From assembly GCA_003151655.1 (NCBI GenBank), contig PLYB01000042.1, forward strand, positions 3,505-14,062: a DNA stretch of 10,558 nucleotides, in the 5' to 3' direction. Both the position numbers and the translations under genes were made by a program. Below the pieces are notes generated by a model. The model was not told the origin of the DNA. It did no database searches and saw only the letters and a program-made list of their open reading frames with translations. Origin of the DNA: Gallionellaceae bacterium. Lineage in GTDB: Bacteria > Pseudomonadota > Gammaproteobacteria > Burkholderiales > Gallionellaceae. Shown one piece after another: positions 1 to 6,521 of the stretch; position 1 is the first letter of the stretch; each line of letters begins with the position of its first letter.

Positions 1-2746
1 CCGGTGTTGCGTTCGCCGTACAAGAAGCCACTTGTGCGTAGGCCGATGTCACCACCGTCTGGCACGAATTCTTAGTACCGGAGGTGCAGGCGCTAATTCC
101 TACCCAAGTATTGGTGTTGACGCATTGCGTGGTATTGCCGCTCGAATTCGGAGTCGCATTCGCCGTACAAGAGGACGCAGGTGCATAGGGAGATGTCACT
201 ACCGTGTTACAGGCGGTAGTGGCGGGATTGGTGGTGCTGCCGACCGAGCAGGAAGAAACTCCATTGGTGCTGCTTGAACCAGCCCTGCAATACGGCGCAT
301 TTGTATCACCGGTACCCCCGCTACAGTTGAACGTGAGGTCTGTACAGGTACCCCAACCACTGCTACCGCTTCCCTGGGTTGTACATTTCCTGAAGCGTTG
401 TTGCGTTGCTTGTAACTGCGAAGTCTGTGTTAGCTTGTACGAGTTTGTGCCCTTTATTTGCAATTGCGAAGTCTGGCTTGTCAATCGTGAAATTTGTTTT
501 TGCAACGTGCCCACATCCTGCTGCAATTGCGATATCTGGCTTTGCAGCGTATCAGTGCGACTCTGTAACTGTTTTAGCTGGCTCGTGCTCTGCAACACCT
601 GTGTCGTGCTCAATGTGGTTGCCGTACCGCCGTCATTCATGGGGCGGGGTTCATTTCCGTCCTGCTGGCCGACGGCATTGTTGTTAAGGTCGTAGGTGTT
701 GGGGCCGTTCCAGAATCCATCGGTGGAAAGAATGACGAAATTCTGCTGGCAAGAGTATTGCATCGGATCCAGAGGGGTAACGCCATTCAGACTGGCGGAA
801 GCGCCGGTGTGCGAGCTGAACGCGGTGGTGGTAAACGTCATGCCGCCACCGTCGTTAGTGATGACCGGTGCGTAGCCAACCGACCCGGCAATGCCGGTAA
901 TTGTGACTACATTGCCCGATGCTGTGGCACCGTAGTCGGTTTGAACCATTGCGTTGATTTGATTGGCAATGTTTGCCGCAACCGCAGCGGTGCTGGAGCC
1001 GGTCGGACAAACACTGGCGGTAAATGCGCAGTTCTGCGTTTCGGTTCCATTCACGGTCACGCTGGTTACCCCGGTGCTGCCGCTCCCTCCCACTGTTATG
1101 GTGGCGCTGTAGGTGGTGATGGTGCCGAATTTATGCGCGTACAACTGTCCCACATGGGAAAGCGCTTCGCGTAGCGGCGTGGAGTTGGAGGCGATGGAGC
1201 TATAGAGTTTGGTATACCACTGATCTTTTTGGCAGGTGCCGGAGCCAGCGGCGCAACCACCGGCGAAGGGAAGAATGTCCAGAAAGTCGGGGGATACATT
1301 GTTGTTCATGGTCATGAAGCCGACGCGATAGGTGCTGGTGATCGGCGCGAATGCCAGACCCAGTCCGCTTTTCATCATTAACATGCGGTGGCTGTAATAG
1401 CTGTACCAGTTGGCGAAATTCTGTAACTGGGCCGCACTACTCTGTGTTGAAAATACCCCTGGAGTTGCCGTCATTCCCCCGCTGGGAGGAGTCGTTAAGC
1501 CGTTGGAATAGGTAATGACCACCGATGCCCCCGAGGCAGAATTCGGCCCGGTGACAGTCACAATAGTGCCAGCCACGGCGGAAGAGAAACCGGGGGTGCT
1601 GTAGGAGTTGATACCGAGGTTGATAGCCTGGGCAAAAGTCGACGGGCTTTGGGTACTCGCGGTGGGGCCAGTTAGCAGTTCCACACCGCCCACTTTAATA
1701 CTGCTAATAATAGTAGCAGTGATAGATGGGAAAGCGCTATAGCTATACGATATGCTGCCGGTGTTATTGGTGACGGCGGCCTTTAGACCTCCGGCCGAGT
1801 TGGGGCCGCTAATGGTGACGGTTGTGCTGGTACAGCTAGGGTAACCGCTGCAGGTGGCAGTGTAGCCCGTTGCGGTAGTGCATGGCGCAACGATGCTTGA
1901 AGTGCATGCGTTTATTCCTCTGGCGATATAGCTCGCAATCGTGGTATTGGTTTTTGATGAACCATTGGATGCCGGTGAAGAGGAGGTGCTTCCCCAAATC
2001 TGAGTTGTGCCCACAACGATATTTTTGATCGAGTTGCTGCCGCTGGTCGAGTTGCCAACCACAATGGTGGCTGGCGAGCTGCTCGGACTGGTGACGGTAA
2101 TGGTGGTGGCCGGTGCGATCGAACTCATTGCTGTCAGGGTGAATGGATCGCCGGATACGGGAAGGGTGGGCCTGCCGCCGCCAACGCTGCCGCGTCGGCA
2201 TTCGGTATAAAACGTGCCGGATGAGTTGTAGTAATTCATCTGCCAAGCGGCGGTCTGGATGCCGGTATAGGTGTAGTAAAAAGCGGGGCCGGTGTAGCTG
2301 GGGGCACTGCTGGAACCTGAGCCGCTGCCGCCGGGGAATTGGGTGTTCAGGTTAACAGTTCCCGAACCCGTGTTATAGCCGTCGTTATAGGCGGCGACAA
2401 AACTGGTTTGCGCGCTGTTATTGAGCGGATTGCCGGCCGAATCTACCGGTACGGTATAGGTGATGTTGGGATTGTAGTAGACCCCGTTGCAATGGCTGCT
2501 GTTGTAGCCATAATTGCCGGAGAAATTAGCCGCGTTGTCGGGCAAATAATCCCAGTCCATACTGCCGGAGTCGTCCAACATGACCATTACGTTGGGTGAT
2601 GCCGAAATGGCTGCGGCAGTGCCCATCGGAGCGTTGTTAATGTCCGTTACCACTGCCTGGGCGGAAATCACGGCGGCGAAGTAAATGATGACGGCTTTGC
2701 AGATCTGTTTTGTGATCGGAAGTTTGAAGAGCTGGTCGGTATTCAT
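1..2746 (-). CDS. pilY1: PilY1 type IV pilus tip adhesin, N-terminal 915 residues (runs off the left edge)
   Basis: The frame stays open from ATG 2746 to the window edge; an AGAGG ribosome site lies 5 nt upstream. PilY1 is a secreted pilus-tip protein that works with minor pilins in pilus assembly, adhesion and surface sensing. Residues 1-31 look like a signal peptide ending in AQA. A vWA-like domain carries the MIDAS motif D58-x-S60-x-S62. Canonical PilY1 blocks follow: QNFANWYSYY near 432-441, YRVGFMTMNN near 473-482, TPLREAL near 523-529 and DPMQYSCQQNF near 660-670. Between these blocks sit three related beta-rich modules (about 230-340, 342-413 and 545-640). After STDGFWN come a coiled coil (about 712-787) and a Cys-rich tandem-repeat region (788-915). 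The C-terminal beta-propeller usual for the family would lie outside the window. It is the last visible gene of the minor-pilin operon, 45 bp after pilX. The family call is firm; the roles of the inserted modules are unknown. Confidence 0.93.
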   Translation of the reverse strand, partial: MNTDQLFKLPITKQICKAVIIYFAAVISAQAVVTDINNAPMGTAAAISASPNVMVMLDDSGSMDWDYLPDNAANFSGNYGYNSSHCNGVYYNPNITYTVPVDSAGNPLNNSAQTSFVAAYNDGYNTGSGTVNLNTQFPGGSGSGSSSAPSYTGPAFYYTYTGIQTAAWQMNYYNSSGTFYTECRRGSVGGGRPTLPVSGDPFTLTAMSSIAPATTITVTSPSSSPATIVVGNSTSGSNSIKNIVVGTTQIWGSTSSSPASNGSSKTNTTIASYIARGINACTSSIVAPCTTATGYTATCSGYPSCTSTTVTISGPNSAGGLKAAVTNNTGSISYSYSAFPSITATIISSIKVGGVELLTGPTASTQSPSTFAQAINLGINSYSTPGFSSAVAGTIVTVTGPNSASGASVVITYSNGLTTPPSGGMTATPGVFSTQSSAAQLQNFANWYSYYSHRMLMMKSGLGLAFAPITSTYRVGFMTMNNNVSPDFLDILPFAGGCAAGSGTCQKDQWYTKLYSSIASNSTPLREALSHVGQLYAHKFGTITTYSATITVGGSGSTGVTSVTVNGTETQNCAFTASVCPTGSSTAAVAANIANQINAMVQTDYGATASGNVVTITGIAGSVGYAPVITNDGGGMTFTTTAFSSHTGASASLNGVTPLDPMQYSCQQNFVILSTDGFWNGPNTYDLNNNAVGQQDGNEPRPMNDGGTATTLSTTQVLQSTSQLKQLQSRTDTLQSQISQLQQDVGTLQKQISRLTSQTSQLQIKGTNSYKLTQTSQLQATQQRFRKCTTQGSGSSGWGTCTDLTFNCSGGTGDTNAPYCRAGSSSTNGVSSCSVGSTTNPATTACNTVVTSPYAPASSCTANATPNSSGNTTQCVNTNTWVGISACTSGTKNSCQTVVTSAYAQVASCTANATP
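6..211 (-). repeat. 147-bp tandem repeat in pilY1 coding a Cys-containing 49-residue unit
   Basis: Bases 6-64 and 153-211 match closely at an exact offset of 147 bp (49 codons). The shared peptide core is C-x-TVVTS-x-YA-x-x-x-SCTANATP, which in the complete unit is followed by a spacer with further cysteines (TTQC, SAC). A more degenerate related stretch (NGVSSCSVGS) precedes it in the protein. The array continues past the window edge, so its copy number is unknown. Keeping reading frame and cysteines suggests a small disulphide-bonded repeat that extends the adhesin. Confidence 0.75.
386..613 (-). repeat. Heptad-like coiled-coil-coding stretch of pilY1 with a diverged DNA repeat
   Basis: Codons 712-787 of pilY1 encode a Gln/Ser/Thr/Leu-rich stretch with leucine or isoleucine spaced like heptads, for example LQSQISQLQQDVGTLQKQIS. 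It contains no proline and almost no glycine, unlike the Gly/Ser/Thr-rich sequence around it. On the DNA, three related copies of an 18-bp word (tgcaattgcgaagtctgg type) start at 411, 459 and 522. The region probably forms a coiled coil inserted after the vWA-like part. That is a reading of the residue pattern, not a computed prediction. Confidence 0.7.
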
Positions 2747-2791
2747 GGCAACCTCTTTAAATAAAGCGCACGTTTAAACTGCATGTTCAAA

Positions 2792-3559
2792 TTACAGGGC
2801 GACGATAGCCTGAACATAACTTTTTGTGCCTCGCGGCCCATTGATGCGTGAAGTGATGCGGTAGTAAATTTGCCCGTTATGTTTCAGGGGCAGCGCTCCG
2901 GAAGTCTGGCTATTGTTGGCACCCCCGGCAACCGTTATGGTCGAGGTGGCGCAATATTGCACCGGTGGAGAGTTCGAATTAGCAGGTGCAAGGTTGGCGG
3001 TGCTGCACATGCGATTGATAGTGTAGGAAGCTGTGTTGCCTGCGGTATCGGTCGGCAGCGTGACTGTTTGGCAAATGGAAAGTGCATTCCACCAGTTATC
3101 CCAGGTTGCGCCGCCGAGTGGCGGTTCGGTGGCGGCAGTATAGTTGGAGGTATAGCCTTTGCAACTGCCGACACCGACGGTGTTCAGGTCATTGTACAGA
3201 TTGGACGCACTGGTGTTGTTTTGTTGCTCCAGCCAGCCGATGGCCGTTTCAATACCGCTGTCGCCGGAGTGTGTTGCGGCCTGCTGGAAGGAAAGGTTTC
3301 CGGCGATGATGTTGCTGGTGTCCACCGAACGCATCAACTGGATGCCTGCCAGAGTCATGATGATCAGCACGATCAGGGAAATAAACAGCGTAACGCCTTG
3401 CTGCCGTGCGCGAAGCGGGATTGGCTTGGCTTGCCTATTTAGACGTAGGTCGGGTTTCAACCCGACAAGTCGGGTTGAAACCCGACCTACAATACTTGGG
3501 TTTTTCAAGGTGGCGGCGGCTAATGAACTGCCCCGGCTCGATAGAGGTTCGCTTAACAT
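2792..3559 (-). CDS. pilX: PilX minor pilin with an extended leader
   Basis: This 255-residue prepilin is a minor component of the type IV pilus tip/priming complex in the inner membrane and pilus. The ATG at 3559 overlaps the pilW stop in ATGTTAA, so translation is probably coupled. The prepilin cleavage site is RQQG55|V56TLFISL, followed by a hydrophobic helix to about residue 75 and the PilX_N-like segment ending NLSFQQAATHSGDSGIETA. The residue at mature position 5 is Ile rather than Glu, as in PilX-family and other tip pilins. The leader is 55 residues, much longer than the usual 5-30. Residues 24-39 of it are encoded by a REP-like palindrome (3445-3490). No ATG or GTG occurs between the palindrome and the cleavage site, although a TTG codon lies inside the palindrome. 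The 200-residue mature part looks intact, with several Cys in the C-terminal domain. PilY1 follows 45 bp downstream. Confidence 0.9.
   Translation of the reverse strand: MLSEPLSSRGSSLAAATLKNPSIVGRVSTRLVGLKPDLRLNRQAKPIPLRARQQGVTLFISLIVLIIMTLAGIQLMRSVDTSNIIAGNLSFQQAATHSGDSGIETAIGWLEQQNNTSASNLYNDLNTVGVGSCKGYTSNYTAATEPPLGGATWDNWWNALSICQTVTLPTDTAGNTASYTINRMCSTANLAPANSNSPPVQYCATSTITVAGGANNSQTSGALPLKHNGQIYYRITSRINGPRGTKSYVQAIVAL
3445..3490. repeat. REP/BIME-like palindrome inside the pilX leader
   Basis: Two perfectly complementary 22-bp arms (3445-3466 and 3469-3490) flank an AA spacer. Each arm is itself a small hairpin (GTCGGGTT-TC-AACCCGAC), giving the double-hairpin layout typical of REP/BIME elements. 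A near copy with the same left arm lies at 8125-8170. This copy sits in frame in pilX and codes for residues 24-39 of the leader. Spread of such elements by a RAYT (TnpA-REP) transposase is known for REP families; no such gene is in this window. Confidence 0.9.
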
Positions 3560-4773
3560 CCCGCTACCGCTCCTTGCATGGTTATGTTGCGGATGGGCAC
3601 CGTTGTCTGAAATAGCTTGTAGTGGTATTTTTGCCAGCCGGTGGTGACACCGGGGATACCGGACAAAATGATCTGGTTGGTGATGTTGCCCGCCCAGAGG
3701 GGTGCTGTAGCGGTGACGGTTGCGGTGTCCCTGTTGCCTATGGCCACCAGAGCGATACGAATTGCGGATGTCCTGAGCAGATTGCATGCTGTGGTTTGGG
3801 TGGACTGGTCGTAAGTGTCAACGATACCGGTCATGGTTCCGGCATTGGTGTCGCGCCCGTATTGCGCCTTTAGGCTGACGATGCTTCCGGCGATAGGCAC
3901 CCATACAGATTGGTTCGCAGTATTGATGGTCGCGTAAGTTGTAGACCCGCAGTTGTAAACAGTGTAGTCGCATACCGTCAGGTTGCCGTTGCGCACGGCA
4001 TAGACTTGCACCTTGGGTGATTGGCCGAGGTCGTAGAGTGTTGGGAAAACGCTGGCGGCAGTATTGGTTGTCATGATATTGGCTACGCCTGTGCCAAGGG
4101 TCATGTTCGGGGCGGTAATGCTCACGACGTTATCCCCGACAAGGGTACATGGTGTCTGGCGCACTGCGTACTGGGCTACGACCTTGTCTGACACATTGTA
4201 AGAAGTGGGTGTTCCCACCGTGTAGACATTCGGGGAGGTCGGTTGCGCACTGATGCTGTCTCCTTCTCCGGGGCTATTGGAGTTGCCGTAAATCACCAGC
4301 AAGGTATCGGTGTTCGGGTCGCTGGCGGCGGCGGGAATAATGGTGGGGTTGATGGTCACGGGTGCCATGGGAACCGTGATGTTTACCTGACCGCTTGAGT
4401 CAGTCGCTTGCCACGATACGCTGCAGCCGATGAAATTCTGTGCGCCGATGCCGTAGCCGCTCTGCTGGATGTCGCGTTGTAAACCGTAAAGCGCAATCGC
4501 TCCGGCGTTCTGTGCGTCGTCGCTACCGGAGGTGGTGCGTTTCTGTCCCTCGGAAAAAGTGAGCATTTGCAGCATGATCACCATGCCCAGCAGGCCGATC
4601 GTCATGCCGACCATGATTTCTACCAGGCTGAAGCCGCCGGACGATTTGCTTATCCGTTGCATGCGGGGGGCGCGTTCGGGCGTATTGCCATACGCCCCTA
4701 CGATCCGCGCTTCCGTAGGGGCGTATGGCAATACGCCCTTGTGCGCGAGTTTTGAATTGAATAGCGATGTCAC
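3553..4773 (-). CDS. pilW: PilW minor pilin with an extended leader
   Basis: PilW is a prepilin of the minor-pilin priming complex. The chosen start is GTG 4773, 4 nt after AGGAGG at 4778-4783, which overlaps the pilV stop. This gives 406 residues. The cleavage site is SSGG47|FSLVEIMVG with Glu at mature position 5, followed by a hydrophobic helix, the DDAQNAGAIALYGLQRDIQQSGYG segment typical of PilW, and a long C-terminal beta-rich domain ending MQGAVAGC. The leader would be 47 residues, with residues 12-32 encoded by a perfect palindrome (4678-4738). ATG 4662 (residue 38) would give an ordinary 10-residue leader, but I see no Shine-Dalgarno before it, so the palindrome may have separated the ribosome site from the ancestral start. 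The gene ends 7 bp inside pilX. The family is confident; the start is uncertain. Confidence 0.88.
   Translation of the reverse strand: MTSLFNSKLAHKGVLPYAPTEARIVGAYGNTPERAPRMQRISKSSGGFSLVEIMVGMTIGLLGMVIMLQMLTFSEGQKRTTSGSDDAQNAGAIALYGLQRDIQQSGYGIGAQNFIGCSVSWQATDSSGQVNITVPMAPVTINPTIIPAAASDPNTDTLLVIYGNSNSPGEGDSISAQPTSPNVYTVGTPTSYNVSDKVVAQYAVRQTPCTLVGDNVVSITAPNMTLGTGVANIMTTNTAASVFPTLYDLGQSPKVQVYAVRNGNLTVCDYTVYNCGSTTYATINTANQSVWVPIAGSIVSLKAQYGRDTNAGTMTGIVDTYDQSTQTTACNLLRTSAIRIALVAIGNRDTATVTATAPLWAGNITNQIILSGIPGVTTGWQKYHYKLFQTTVPIRNITMQGAVAGC
4678..4738. repeat. Perfect 24-bp inverted repeat inside the pilW leader
   Basis: Arms 4678-4701 and 4715-4738 are exact reverse complements around a 13-nt loop. 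Each arm contains its own hairpin (GGGCGTAT-tgcc-ATACGCCC plus CTAC), so the element can fold as one long stem or as two hairpins. Its sequence is unrelated to the GTAGGTCGGG element at 3445 and 8125, apart from the shared outer GTAGG. It lies between the ribosome site and the prepilin cleavage codons of pilW, in frame and without a stop. Confidence 0.92.
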
Positions 4774-4781
4774 ACAACCTC

Positions 4782-5288
4782 CTAAATAATTTGTGCCATT
4801 GCGATGTAGCAATGGGCGGCGGAGGGGTTGTTCACGCCGCAAAGCGTGCCGGTCGAGCCTGATTCGGTAGGCGACTTCCAGAATATCTTGATGGTTACCT
4901 GATCGCTGATGCTGGTTGCCGGGGCGGTCGGGGGGACTTGCGTGATGGTTACGACGGGTTGGTTCGCGGCGACACCAGTGACTCCGGGAAGCGCTGAAGC
5001 CACATCGTTCACCCATGCGGTATAGGCGGTGCCGTTGGTGCCTGCGCCACCCTGAAAATTGGTGATCAGTGTGGCCGGAGTTCGGTCGCTCACCCACATT
5101 TGTCCCGTCAATTCATTTGCCAGCAGGCTGGCATCGGAGCGATATTTTGCATCGCCGGATAGTTTTATCGATGCGGCCTGCAAGCCCATCATGGCGAGAA
5201 TACCCAAAGAGAAGATTAGGATAGCAACAAGTGCTTCGATCATCATTGAGCCTTTTTGGTACTTCGGCGTATGAGTACGGTGTTTCAT
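4782..5288 (-). CDS. pilV: PilV minor pilin
   Basis: This 168-residue prepilin joins the type IV pilus minor-pilin complex. ATG 5288 is preferred because GAGGAA lies 7 nt upstream. An in-frame ATG at 5309 would overlap fimT and has no clear ribosome site. The leader is MKHRTHTPKYQKG13, cleaved before SMMIEALVAILIFSLG, with Glu at mature position 5 and the MMIEAL...FSLGILAMMGLQ pattern typical of PilV. The rest is a short globular domain with two Cys near the C-terminus (LCGVNN, HCYIA). The stop at 4782-4784 overlaps the ribosome site of pilW, and the gene starts 10 bp after the fimT stop. Confidence 0.92.
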   Translation of the reverse strand: MKHRTHTPKYQKGSMMIEALVAILIFSLGILAMMGLQAASIKLSGDAKYRSDASLLANELTGQMWVSDRTPATLITNFQGGAGTNGTAYTAWVNDVASALPGVTGVAANQPVVTITQVPPTAPATSISDQVTIKIFWKSPTESGSTGTLCGVNNPSAAHCYIAMAQII

Positions 5289-5298
5289 TTCGGGTTCC

Positions 5299-5964
5299 TC
5301 AACATCCATTGGGATTGTTAGCCAGCGATAATGACGGATCGCACATGTGTATCTGCCCGTAAGAAGAAACTACGACATTCAGGCATTTCATCGGTCCTCC
5401 CGCCGCAATGCAGGTTCCCCCGGTGGGATTGGTGACGCTGATAGTGACGGCGGCGGGAGGGTTCGGGGTGGTTAAGATGTTGTTATTGTCGTCATTTTCA
5501 TCATTTTCGTTATTCGTTACCGAGACCTGTCGGCCCAGTCCGTTGAAGGCGATGACTGATTGACCCGCCGTTACATTCGAGCTGCCCGAGCCTTCAGCGC
5601 TTGAGCGTATCTGGACAATGAGCGGATCCCCGGCGAAGTTGTCGTTGAATGCAGGCGCACTGGCGCAAAGGCCGGTAGGGTCGTGCTGACTGACCACCCA
5701 GTTACTTTTTGTTTTGGACAGTTGGCAGGTGTTGTCGGTGGAGGTCGTGAGTTGGAAGCGCATCAGGGTATTCAGGCGGACTGCTTCGCCTCTTGCCAAC
5801 TGTAGTCCGTTCTGGATGGCATCAGCCGCCGCGCGAATCTGGGCATTCAGCACCCAGTTACTGAGTGCGGGAGCTGCGATGGCGGCCAATATGCCAATGA
5901 TCGCCACGCCGACCAAAAGTTCGACCATGCTGAAACCGGACTGTTTTTGTCGTAGGATTAGCAC
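5299..5964 (-). CDS. fimT: FimT/FimU-type minor pilin (GspH domain)
   Basis: This is a 221-residue pseudopilin-like minor pilin. The leader LILRQKQSG10|FSMVELLVG precedes a classical N-terminal helix with Glu at mature position 5, and residues from about 45 (AADAIQNGLQLARGEAVRLN) match the GspH/FimT pattern. GTG 5964 is chosen; it overlaps the pilE stop in GTGCTAA, and GGGAGG lies 3 nt before it. A TTG at 5991 also opens the frame. In related pili FimT/FimU helps form the tip complex and, in some species, FimT binds DNA during uptake; that role is not shown here. Residues 151-162 form an unusual NNENDENDDNNN tract in a probable loop. C-terminal Cys residues (GTC, MKC, HMC and the final C) could form disulphides. 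The symbol is family-level. Confidence 0.88.
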   Translation of the reverse strand: MLILRQKQSGFSMVELLVGVAIIGILAAIAAPALSNWVLNAQIRAAADAIQNGLQLARGEAVRLNTLMRFQLTTSTDNTCQLSKTKSNWVVSQHDPTGLCASAPAFNDNFAGDPLIVQIRSSAEGSGSSNVTAGQSVIAFNGLGRQVSVTNNENDENDDNNNILTTPNPPAAVTISVTNPTGGTCIAAGGPMKCLNVVVSSYGQIHMCDPSLSLANNPNGC

Positions 5965-6410
5965 ACGCCTCCCGGTTTGGTGATCCAGCAATTGGTGAGG
6001 GGAGCTATCCAGTTTGAACTTGCCGGAGCTACGATGGTCGATGTCTTGTTGTTGTTCTGGTCTATGGTGTAAGTGAATCCGGTCATGGTGCCGGTACCTG
6101 TTGCCGTGATGATATAGGTACTCGCGCTTGGCGTACCTGCCCCCGTGCAGGAAAAAGTGTAATATTTGCTGTCATCGGTGTCGGTATTGCAGGGCTGCCC
6201 GGCAGCTACGTTGCTGCCGACATAGGTGCGGTTATCCTGAAAAAACTGTTCCATCGCTACGCGCTTGGTGGCGAGGTTGGATGTAGCATCGGGAATTTTT
6301 CCCCTGATTGTGTAGTTTGAATAGGCAGGCAGCGCCACCGCTGCTAGTATGCCGATGACGGCTACGACGACCAACAGTTCGATTAACGTGAATCCTTTTG
6401 GCTGTTTCAT
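5958..6410 (-). CDS. pilE: PilE-like type IV minor pilin
   Basis: This 150-residue type IV pilin has a 6-residue leader MKQPKG cleaved before FTLIELLVVVAVIGILAAVA. Glu at mature position 5 and Pro at mature position 22 are present. GGAGA lies 5 nt before the ATG. The helix is followed by NLATKRVAMEQFFQDNRTY, typical of PilE-type minor pilins of beta- and gammaproteobacteria. Cys pairs C74/C88 and C141/C150 probably form disulphides; the second would define a short C-terminal D-region. It is the first visible gene of the minor-pilin operon, so the promoter should lie in 6411-6521, but I see no convincing -35/-10 pair there. It resembles the minor PilE of pseudomonads more than a major pilin, judged from its context. 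Confidence 0.9.
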   Translation of the reverse strand: MKQPKGFTLIELLVVVAVIGILAAVALPAYSNYTIRGKIPDATSNLATKRVAMEQFFQDNRTYVGSNVAAGQPCNTDTDDSKYYTFSCTGAGTPSASTYIITATGTGTMTGFTYTIDQNNNKTSTIVAPASSNWIAPLTNCWITKPGGVC

Positions 6411-6521
6411 GTGGTTCTCCCAAGTCTGTGATATGCAAATTAAATCAGAACGTATTGCTGTGGCTAGAGCGAACCGATAAGTGGTTGCATTGACGGATTA
6501 GCGGTGTTTACAAAGGGGTGA

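Noticed and set aside
386..613. CRISPR-like array (repeated 18-bp word at 411, 459, 522)
   Set aside because: The copies are diverged, unevenly spaced (48 and 63 bp) and lie in an open coding frame; they encode the coiled coil.
204..695. Plus-strand reading frame of 163 codons rich in Cys, Asn and Val
   Set aside because: It is the antisense shadow of the pilY1 coiled coil and repeats; the repeated codons there give repetitive antisense peptide. It has no ribosome site or known motif.
3560..3787. Upstream extension of pilX to a 331-residue protein
   Set aside because: The extra N-terminal segment overlaps pilW in another frame and has His/Arg-rich shadow composition. The ATG at 3559 overlaps the pilW stop in the usual coupled arrangement.
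4774..5097. Upstream extension of pilW to 514 residues
   Set aside because: It overlaps pilV in another frame with shadow-like composition. A strong AGGAGG lies just before GTG 4773.
6411..6521. Sigma-54 or sigma-70 promoter between pilE and thiO
   Set aside because: A GG/GC pair on the minus strand has the wrong spacing, and the -35/-10 candidates (TTGCTG, TTGACG) lack a partner. A promoter must exist here, but I cannot place it.
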